DNA from: SLSG01 sp964477035
Lineage (GTDB): Bacteria; Bacteroidota; Bacteroidia; Bacteroidales; UBA7960
Assembly: GCA_964477035.1 (NCBI GenBank)
Contig: CAYZCW010000003.1
Span: forward strand, 324,695 to 388,694
Length of the DNA: 64,000 nucleotides
Reading direction: 5' to 3'
The translations under genes and the position numbers were made by a program. Below, one piece after another: positions 26,848 through 33,224 of this stretch; the stretch's first letter is position 1, and each line of letters opens with the position of its first letter. The notes beneath the pieces are model-generated. The model worked only from the letters and a program-made list of their open reading frames with translations. It had not been told where the DNA came from and did not search any database.

Positions 26848-26907
26848 GCCTTGTGTGCGGGTTTTGTTTTTTCGTCGGATGGAAAAGCATTCAATATGAA
26901 CAGGAAA

Positions 26908-26915
26908 CAAAGTTA
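26908..26915 (-). promoter_or_regulatory. Bacteroidota -7 element for the regulator-kinase operon
   Basis: TAACTTTG on the minus strand fits TAnnTTTG, 61 bases before the regulator ATG. The word TTTTCGTCGGAT (plus strand 26869-26880) lies in the presumed leader. No TTG at -33. Confidence 0.4.
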
Positions 26916-26947
26916 AAACTCTAATTCAATTTGGCCTTAAAAATTTA

Positions 26948-26977
26948 TTGCAGAATCAAAAAAAGAGATTACCTTTG
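26948..26977 (+). promoter_or_regulatory. complete Bacteroidota promoter of tRNA-Val
   Basis: TTG (26948-26950), 19-base spacer, TACCTTTG (26970-26977): an exact fit to TTG-N19-TAnnTTTG. The tRNA starts 24 bases after the -7 box. Confidence 0.8.
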
Positions 26978-27000
26978 CAGCCACCCAGAACCAAAATCGC

Positions 27001-27075
27001 GGGCGATTAGCTCAGCTGGTTCAGAGCACCTGCCTTACAAGCAGGGGGTCGGCGGTTCGAATCCGTCATCGCCCA
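27001..27075 (+). tRNA. tRNA-Val (anticodon TAC)
   Basis: A 75-base cloverleaf. Acceptor GGGCGAT pairs with ATCGCCC, with A as discriminator. The anticodon stem is CCTGC/GCAGG with loop CTTACAA, giving TAC. The T loop has TTCGAAT. No CCA is encoded. Its last 16 bases are copied in a tandem repeat downstream. Confidence 0.95.
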
Positions 27076-27082
27076 CAAGAAA

Positions 27083-27112
27083 AACCGCTTCCCGCGAGGG
27101 GGCGGTTTTTTT
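27083..27112 (+). terminator. intrinsic terminator after tRNA-Val (repeated at 27191-27220)
   Basis: Stem AACCGCTTCCC/GGGGGCGGTT with loop GCGA and a run of seven T. An identical copy sits in the next repeat unit. Confidence 0.85.
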
Positions 27113-27222
27113 ATTGCAGCGGTTCGAACCGAGGCCGTAAGGCCGAGCTCGTGAGCCGGAGGCGAACAATCCGTCATCGCCCACAAGAAAAACCGCTTCC
27201 CGCGAGGGGGCGGTTTTTTTAT

Positions 27223-27322
27223 NNNNNNNNNNNNNNNNNNNNNNNNNNNNNNNNNNNNNNNNNNNNNNNNNNNNNNNNNNNNNNNNNNNNNNNNNNNNNN
27301 NNNNNNNNNNNNNNNNNNNNNN
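27223..27322. other. assembly gap (100 N)
   Basis: Exactly 100 N, a conventional placeholder, so the true length is unknown. It lies inside the tRNA-tail tandem repeat, whose copies flank it on both sides. Confidence 0.99.
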
Positions 27323-27371
27323 TGCAGCGGCTCGAACCGAGGCCGTAAGTCTGTTCCAATCTATTTTTTCC

Positions 27372-27379
27372 TATCTTTG
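27372..27379 (+). promoter_or_regulatory. Bacteroidota -7 element before the beta-propeller protein
   Basis: TATCTTTG fits TAnnTTTG exactly. It lies 60 bases before the possible ACG start at 27439 and 141 before the first in-frame ATG at 27520. Confidence 0.5.
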
Positions 27380-27519
27380 ATAAACCCGCATGCTTTTGGG
27401 AAACAATTCATTGTCCATCATCAACCCGGGCTGTCTTTACGAAAACACGCACCATTCACCGGCCCTTCATCATTCTCGCAACGGGAATCCTTTGCCTGGC
27501 CCAACCCGGATGCGATTGG

Positions 27520-28527
27520 ATGGATTTATTCCCCACCGAGGACCATTTCGAAATATTTACACTGGATCCGCTGCAGGAGGACATTCCCTGGGAGGCGTTG
27601 GGAGGGGGTAAAATCCTATTTGAACGAATCCAGGCCGGCAGTGAGGGTGAACCAGGGTTCTACCTGATCGACCTGGACAATAAAACGACCCGCGGATTCA
27701 TGTTAAGCGGAAATCCGCTTCAACCGAGTCTTTCGCCCGACGGGCAAAGGATCGCCTGTTCCATGCTGACAGACCTGAACAGCTATTTGGACATTTACAT
27801 CATGAATACGGACGGTACAAATTGCCAACCGGTTTACCGCGGGGGCTACCAGGACCTGCATCCCACCTGGATGCCCGGCAGCTCCAAAATTGCTTATGTG
27901 GGCACCCAACAACTTGGAGCCCTTTACACGATCACCGCAAAAAAGAATGCATCCGACCGGTTGGAGATCATAAAATTTCATTACTTCGACAATGAGAATG
28001 ATTGGATCATTGACCCAAGCGGTGGGTTTTCGGCTTCTGCCGGCAATCATTTTACCGGGGTCAGTTACAACAAGCCTGAGGGGGTGCTCATGGTCACACC
28101 CGGGAGGGGAAAGGACGGGGTTTCCGTAATTCTTCCCCACCGGCGTGAAGACGGGATGTATTATGAGTCCCCGTGTTTTTCACCCGATGGCGAAACCATC
28201 GCGTTGCTGGCCATGGAAAAAGAGCCGGACGGTTTTTTGGGGGGATTGTGGAAAAGCCTGTCTGTTTATACGATCAAACCAGGCGGAGAAGAACTCACCC
28301 GGATTGTCCAGGTTCCCGCTTATGAAAAACCAGGTAAGTGGAGCGAGGAACACCGACGCCACGAGGTCTCCCTTTGCTGGTCGCCCGACGGCAATAAAAT
28401 TCTTTTTACCGTGCCCACCCAGGAAAATGCCTGCAACATCTATGCAGTAAACGCAGACGGCACCGGCCTGATCCAGGTTACCCGTAACGGCAAGGCCGTG
28501 GATAGATATGTTTCCTGGTCACGCTGA
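27520..28527 (+). CDS. TolB/WD40-like beta-propeller protein, probable lipoprotein
   Basis: Protein of 335 residues from the first in-frame ATG, with repeated propeller blades of the PD40 type: PSLSPDGQRIACS, HPTWMPGSSKIAYV, SPCFSPDGETIALL and SLCWSPDGNKILFT, plus DIYIMNTDGTN and NIYAVNADGTGL. Upstream of 27520 the same frame continues without a stop and encodes a signal-peptide-like stretch (FIILATGILCLAQPGC) preceded by ACG AAA ACA CGC at 27439. The true start is therefore probably at 27439, as ACG or a damaged ATG. Function unknown; perhaps a surface or periplasmic binding protein. Confidence 0.8.
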   Translation: MDLFPTEDHFEIFTLDPLQEDIPWEALGGGKILFERIQAGSEGEPGFYLIDLDNKTTRGFMLSGNPLQPSLSPDGQRIACSMLTDLNSYLDIYIMNTDGTNCQPVYRGGYQDLHPTWMPGSSKIAYVGTQQLGALYTITAKKNASDRLEIIKFHYFDNENDWIIDPSGGFSASAGNHFTGVSYNKPEGVLMVTPGRGKDGVSVILPHRREDGMYYESPCFSPDGETIALLAMEKEPDGFLGGLWKSLSVYTIKPGGEELTRIVQVPAYEKPGKWSEEHRRHEVSLCWSPDGNKILFTVPTQENACNIYAVNADGTGLIQVTRNGKAVDRYVSWSR

Positions 28528-28671
28528 ATCGGTGGCCTCTGTCCTTTTCCTGGTCTCTGTTACCATTAGAGAATGAAGAAGGCAATCGTTTTCCCTTGTT
28601 CTTTTGGGGCCAGGGACTGCACCCCCTGTCCCACCATGAAAACCCCTGATCCTCCTGGCCAAGCCTGAAAA

Positions 28672-28717
28672 ACAATAAGAAATAACACATATATTATTCT
28701 TCTTATTGTATTTTTTT
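28672..28717. terminator. AT-rich hairpin terminator
   Basis: Stem ACAATAAGAA (28672-28681) with TTCTTATTGT (28700-28709), followed by A and eight T. It lies 145 bases after the beta-propeller gene. Confidence 0.7.
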
Positions 28718-28785
28718 TAATTTTACGGCCATGGTAAGCGGTTTCCCCTCAAGGTCCATAAAATTCTACCAGCCCTGTTGCTGAC

Positions 28786-28800
28786 CGGATGCAGCATCCG
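28786..28800. promoter_or_regulatory. palindromic operator-like site
   Basis: CGGATGC-A-GCATCCG, a perfect 7+1+7 palindrome 33 bases before the ATG of the first tagged paralogue. It could be an operator or a leader hairpin; only the symmetry supports this. Confidence 0.35.
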
Positions 28801-28833
28801 ACATTAATTCACCATCCAACAAAACCAAAACAC

Positions 28834-29739
28834 ATGAAAAAAATCCTGTTATTATTCGCCGCCCTGCTGTTTGCCGGCACTTTGACTGCTCAGATTGTTG
28901 TGGAAATTCCCGAGGCCTTTCTCGACCAGTCATTGTACAAATGCCCGCCCGGGAACGTGCTGTGCCAGACAGGCGCGCCAGAGCTGATGATCATTAATGA
29001 CAACATCTTCCAGTTTGAGGGGTTCCCTTTCGAGTGGGCGGCCCCTTACCAGGTGGCGGATGAGGGATTTGAAAAGATCCGGGTATGGGGTGTCCTGGTG
29101 ACCCTTGATGATTTTTTAGTTGACCCGTCCGGCCTGGAGGAACCCGACGAGCCGGGCCTGGACTTCCTGGTCCGGATCTATGAGGAGCTGACCTGGGACT
29201 ACCTGGTTCCCACCAAAACCGAAGAGGGGCCCATAGAATTCCTGGTGCAGGGGGTCGTCCCGGAAATTCTCGGAGAGGTCAGCGAGCAGGTGGATGAAGG
29301 AGCCAGCCTGCACTTTACGCTGATGCAGATCGACCTGGATGTGCCCCCGGCCCTTCAGGGCAGGATCCCCGCGGAAGGATGGATCCAGACAAGCCGCCTG
29401 CAGCCGGAACTGTTTTTGAAATACGAAACCAGGACCCTGACGATATTCACACAGGTGGGGCTGTTTTCGGAAGAAGCCACCCCGGAGAATCCGGCAAGTC
29501 TTATGCGACTCCCAAGGGATATCCGGGCCCTGGCCGAATCCGCGGATAACCCCCTGATCGACCAGCTGATGGAGCGAAGCCTGGAGGTCGAGCCCTTCCA
29601 ACAGGAAGGGGAATGGATGCCCACACCCTTCCAGCCGTTCTTCGCCCTGAGCCACTCCAGCGCCATCCCGCTCAAAAGCCTGTCCATCGCCCTGGCCCTG
29701 GTGCTGATGGCCGGGTTCGCCTGGTTCAGGCTCAGGTAG
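28834..29739 (+). CDS. secreted protein with C-terminal hydrophobic sorting tag (paralogue 1)
   Basis: Unrecognised 301-residue protein. Residues 1-20 are a signal peptide (MKKILLLFAALLFAGTLTAQ). The body has two nearby Cys (YKCPPGNVLCQTGAP), then IINDN, a block GFEKIRVWGVLV, LDFLVRIYEEL and EGWIQTSRLQ, all matched in the next gene. The C-terminus is a 25-residue tag: IPLK, then a hydrophobic helix SLSIALALVLMAGFAW, ending FRLR. Signal peptide plus terminal helix and basic end is the layout of CTERM proteins processed by exosortase-like enzymes (inference). The start ATG 28834 is set by the signal peptide. Confidence 0.75.
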   Translation: MKKILLLFAALLFAGTLTAQIVVEIPEAFLDQSLYKCPPGNVLCQTGAPELMIINDNIFQFEGFPFEWAAPYQVADEGFEKIRVWGVLVTLDDFLVDPSGLEEPDEPGLDFLVRIYEELTWDYLVPTKTEEGPIEFLVQGVVPEILGEVSEQVDEGASLHFTLMQIDLDVPPALQGRIPAEGWIQTSRLQPELFLKYETRTLTIFTQVGLFSEEATPENPASLMRLPRDIRALAESADNPLIDQLMERSLEVEPFQQEGEWMPTPFQPFFALSHSSAIPLKSLSIALALVLMAGFAWFRLR

Positions 29740-29817
29740 TTTCGGGAAAACCGGTCTCCGCCGAATCAATCACCCACCTCCACTCAAAATATGAATCCCC
29801 CTTAGTCCCCGACGATC

Positions 29818-30732
29818 ATGAAAAATTTTCTGTTGCTGTCCCTTGCCATAGGTTTGTTTGCCCCGGTATCCGCCGCCGTGTTTATGCCCATTGAAATGAG
29901 CATGCCAGAAGCGTTTCGCAACCCGGCTTTTTATCAATGCCCCTCTCAGTCTGTCTTCTGTGAAAATGAAATCCCCAATTACCTGGTCATCAATGACGAT
30001 TTGGCCGGCGCCTTTCTTGGAGATTTTGAGATGGCCTATCGCTTCCAGCTCCAGGGGGGTGGATTTGAAGGCCTCCGGGTGTGGGGCGTGGTTGTCACTG
30101 AAGAGTATCCAGATGTCCAAAAGGCACTTACCCTGCCGGAAGAAAACGGAATGGACTTCAGGGTGCGACTTTACGATGGGCTGGATTGGGTCTTGCCCGA
30201 TGCAAAGTCTGGTGCCTTCCCGCTTGAGTTCATCGCCGAAGGAGTCCTTCCCGTGGTATTGGACGAGTTTACCTCGGATGAATTTGAATATCCCGTGCAC
30301 TTCGCCCTGGTTCAACTGGACATTCCCGTTCCGGCCAATTTACTGGAGGAGGTCCCACAGGAGGGATGGGTCAGCTGCCTCCGCCTGAACCCTGCCACCT
30401 GGTTCAAAAAGGGGATTATCCAAAGGATTGACCATTTCCTGCAGGCGGGTACTTTTTTCGATGATGAAGAATTCCCGGACCTGCAAAATCCACCCACCCT
30501 GATCCGGCAGGAAAATTTTAACGTCAAATCCCTCAACGAATCAGGGGCGGCCATGAAGCTGCTGGCCCCGGGTCAGGAAATCCTTCCTGCCAAGCAAGCA
30601 GACGCATGGACGCCTGCGCCGTTTCAGGCGTCCTTTGCGCTGACCCAGACTCCAGCCATCCCGCTCAAAAGCCTGTCCATCGCCCTGGCCCTGGTGCTGA
30701 TGGCCGGGTTCGCCTGGTTCAGGCTCCGGTAG
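29818..30732 (+). CDS. secreted protein with C-terminal hydrophobic sorting tag (paralogue 2)
   Basis: A 304-residue paralogue of the preceding gene, 78 bases downstream. It has a signal peptide (MKNFLLLSLAIGLFAPVSAA), the same Cys pair (YQCPSQSVFC), INDD, GFEGLRVWGVVV and MDFRVRLYDGL in order. By eye the bodies are only about 30% identical, but the last 78 bases (30655-30732 against 29662-29739) differ at one position, giving the same IPLK-helix-FRLR tag. The repeated wGv...dFxVriY pattern resembles jelly-roll-like domains seen in other CTERM or T9SS cargo; this is a weak inference. The 3' end overlaps the convergent kinase gene by 14 bases. Confidence 0.75.
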   Translation: MKNFLLLSLAIGLFAPVSAAVFMPIEMSMPEAFRNPAFYQCPSQSVFCENEIPNYLVINDDLAGAFLGDFEMAYRFQLQGGGFEGLRVWGVVVTEEYPDVQKALTLPEENGMDFRVRLYDGLDWVLPDAKSGAFPLEFIAEGVLPVVLDEFTSDEFEYPVHFALVQLDIPVPANLLEEVPQEGWVSCLRLNPATWFKKGIIQRIDHFLQAGTFFDDEEFPDLQNPPTLIRQENFNVKSLNESGAAMKLLAPGQEILPAKQADAWTPAPFQASFALTQTPAIPLKSLSIALALVLMAGFAWFRLR

Positions 30733-33172
30733 CCTTCAGGTATTTGTTCAGCTTGTGGATCAGCAGATCGCGGCTGATGGGTTTGGTGATATAATCCGTA
30801 CAGCCGGCCTCCAGGATACGTTCCCGGTCCCCGCTCATGGCATAGGCCGTCTGGGCGATGACCGGGATGTCCGGGTTGAACTCCCTGATCTTTCTGGTGG
30901 CCTCCAGCCCGGTCATCACCGGCATCTTGATGTCCATCAGCACCAGGTCGATGTCCGGATTGTCCCTCAGCAGGTGAACGGCTTCCTCCCCGTTGGCGGC
31001 ATGCAGCAGCTGATACCCCTCCTCTTCCAGGATCAGCTCCATGAACTGGTAGCTCATCTCATCGTCCTCCGCCACCAGCAGGGTACGGGCCTCCCCCGGG
31101 GTTCTGAGCCGGGCAGCCGGCCGCTCCCCGGCCATGGCCGGACGGCTGGACGGCTTGTAAGGCATGGAGAAATAAAAGGAGCTGCCCTTGCCTGCTTCTG
31201 ATTCGACCCACAGGGAACCTCCGAGCATGTTGGCATAAGCCCGGGCAATGGACAGCCCCAGGCCCGCCCCTTCATGCGGCCGGCTCTCCTCCAGGTCCGC
31301 CTGCACGAAGCGTTGAAAAATGGCTTCCTGTCTTTCGGACGGGATGCCGCGGCCGGTATCGCTCACGCAGAACACCAGCTTATCCCCGTCCCGGTAGCTG
31401 CCCAGCTCGATCACCCCTGTTTCGGTAAACTTCACGGCATTGTACAGCAGGTTGGTCAGAATGCCGTCCAGCTTCTGGCGGTCGGCCAGCACCACGGCCT
31501 CCCCCTCCCGGATCCGGTCCGAGCGGATCAGTTCGAGTCCCTTCTCCTCCGCCAGGGGGGTGAAAAAGCCGGCGTGGAAGTCCATCAGCTCTCCGAGGTC
31601 GGTTTCGGCCCAGTGGGTCTGCATCTGCCCCGACTCGATCTTCGACAACTCCACGATGTCGTTGATGGTATCCATGAGGCGGTGGCCGCTCTTGGTAACG
31701 AGCTCGATGTAGTGATCCTTTTTGTCCCCGTCCAGCTCGGGCTGCCGGATCAGTTCCAGAAAGCCCATGATGCCGTTCATGGGGGTCCGGATCTCGTGGC
31801 TGATGTTCGCCAGGAACACCGATTTCAGCCGGTCGCTTTCCTCGGCCTTTTCCCTGGCCCGGCGCATGGCCTTCTCCCCCTCTGCCTTTCGTATGGCATC
31901 CGTCAGGATGTTGGCCAGCACCTTGAGGAAACTGATTTCTTCTTCGTTCCAGGATCTCTGCTGGTGTACGGCATCGAATCCGAAAAAGCCCAGGGGGTGT
32001 TCTCCGGAAAACATGGGCACCGTCAGCAGGGACCGGATGTCCTGTCGCCGGAATTCTTCCCTTTCGGCAGCGGCTTCGGCAGGAAGTGCCCCCACATCCG
32101 GGATGTGCACCGTTTCGTTTCTCAACATCCGGTCCCGCCACCAGGGCAGGCTGTCAACCGGTACATCCCGGATGCTTTCCATCTGGCTTCCGGTGTCCGG
32201 AGCGCACCATTCATGGGTATTGCTCATGTGTTTCCCGTGGCCAGAAAACAGGAATACATAAGCCCTGTCCACCTTGAAAAAAGCCCCTGCCCGGGCCAGC
32301 ATGTCGTGGATCTTCTCATCCAGGTTCTCTGTGCCTGCCGCCACAAAATCGGAGGAAATATGGGTGACGAGTTTCTGGAATTGCAATTGATGTTCCAGTT
32401 CCTGTTGTATGCGCAGGTGCTCGGTGATGTCCTCGATGATGCCGATCCCCCCATCGACCTGGCCATCAATGGAAAAAATCGGGGCGAAGGCCCCCCTGAC
32501 CGGAGTGGCCTTGGACGCGGTGACCGACTGGTAGATGCCTTCATGACGGGAAACCTTTCCCTCCAGGGTGTTTTTCACGGCCCTGACAATCTGCTGATCG
32601 GGCAGCTGCTTCAGGTTCAACCCGACGATCGCCTCCCGGGAGGAGCCGATGATGTCCACAAAGCTGTCGTTGCAGTCGAGAATGATGCCGTGGTTGTTGA
32701 AGTGCAGAATGCCCAGGGGGGAGTGCTCAAAGATCCGGTGGTATTTTTCCCTGCTGCGGGTTGTTTTCTTTTCCAGCTTTTTGAAGGCAGACACGTCCAG
32801 AAAAATGACTGTGAAGCAGTTGTCTTCCGTCGGAAAGGCATGCACCTCGTACCAGCGTTTGAGGGGTTCGCTATACTGCTCAAATCTTTCGCTGCACCCT
32901 TCCAGGACGAGCCGCCCGTAAAACGCCACCCAGTCGAAGGCCGACTCCCGGATGCCGGGCAACACCTCCATGACGGTCTTTCCGGTCACTTGTCCGGCCT
33001 CCAGCCCGGTGAGCTCTTCGAAGGCCCGGTTGACCTCCAGGAAGCGGTAATCGGAAGGGTTTCCCTTTTCGTCCAGGATCAGCTCATGGTGGGCATAGGC
33101 GAAGGGCGCCTTCCGGATGATGTCCTCATAATGCTTCTTGTCCATGACCAGCGGATTGATACGCAAATTCAT
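30719..33172 (-). CDS. hybrid sensor histidine kinase (PAS-PAS-GAF-HisKA-HATPase-REC)
   Basis: Cytoplasmic hybrid kinase of 817 residues from ATG 33172; an in-frame Met at 33145 is an alternative start. No transmembrane segments are seen. PAS domains span about 20-130 and 145-255, GAF about 275-440. HisKA has the His in ISHEIRTPMNG. HATPase_c has LYNAVKFTE, VSDTGRGIPSE and GAGLGLSIARAYA. The C-terminal receiver has VAEDDEMSYQF, the phospho-accepting Asp in LVLMDIKMP and DYITKPI. It probably passes phosphate to an unknown partner. The S9 peptidase gene lies 52 bases upstream in the same direction. Confidence 0.94.
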   Translation of the reverse strand: MNLRINPLVMDKKHYEDIIRKAPFAYAHHELILDEKGNPSDYRFLEVNRAFEELTGLEAGQVTGKTVMEVLPGIRESAFDWVAFYGRLVLEGCSERFEQYSEPLKRWYEVHAFPTEDNCFTVIFLDVSAFKKLEKKTTRSREKYHRIFEHSPLGILHFNNHGIILDCNDSFVDIIGSSREAIVGLNLKQLPDQQIVRAVKNTLEGKVSRHEGIYQSVTASKATPVRGAFAPIFSIDGQVDGGIGIIEDITEHLRIQQELEHQLQFQKLVTHISSDFVAAGTENLDEKIHDMLARAGAFFKVDRAYVFLFSGHGKHMSNTHEWCAPDTGSQMESIRDVPVDSLPWWRDRMLRNETVHIPDVGALPAEAAAEREEFRRQDIRSLLTVPMFSGEHPLGFFGFDAVHQQRSWNEEEISFLKVLANILTDAIRKAEGEKAMRRAREKAEESDRLKSVFLANISHEIRTPMNGIMGFLELIRQPELDGDKKDHYIELVTKSGHRLMDTINDIVELSKIESGQMQTHWAETDLGELMDFHAGFFTPLAEEKGLELIRSDRIREGEAVVLADRQKLDGILTNLLYNAVKFTETGVIELGSYRDGDKLVFCVSDTGRGIPSERQEAIFQRFVQADLEESRPHEGAGLGLSIARAYANMLGGSLWVESEAGKGSSFYFSMPYKPSSRPAMAGERPAARLRTPGEARTLLVAEDDEMSYQFMELILEEEGYQLLHAANGEEAVHLLRDNPDIDLVLMDIKMPVMTGLEATRKIREFNPDIPVIAQTAYAMSGDRERILEAGCTDYITKPISRDLLIHKLNKYLKATGA

Positions 33173-33224
33173 TGGCACCAAGGCAACGGAAGCCCCCTGC
33201 GGCGGCCCAATGCCGGCATTCCTG

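Larger units (their letters stand above)
27060..27349 (+). repeat. 108-bp tandem repeat of tRNA-Val 3' end plus terminator, interrupted by a gap
   Basis: The block 27060-27114 (last 16 bases of tRNA-Val, spacer and terminator) recurs identically, 55 of 55 bases, at 27168-27222. Between them, 27115-27167 carries a palindrome GGTTCGAACC and GGCCGTAAGGCC. After the N gap the unit resumes at 27323-27349 with one change. So there are two units and a partial third, with period 108; more copies may be hidden in the gap. The layout resembles the rtT repeats after E. coli tyrT. Confidence 0.88.
28528..28833. other. intergenic region with terminator and palindrome
   Basis: This 306-base stretch has no convincing gene. 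It holds an AT-rich terminator (28672-28717) and a 15-base palindrome CGGATGCAGCATCCG (28786-28800) between terminator and next gene. No exact TAnnTTTG box was seen before the ATG at 28834. Confidence 0.6.

Noticed and set aside
27151..27348. Open frame spanning the 27.2 kb gap
   Set aside because: Half of it is N and the rest is tRNA-tail repeat.
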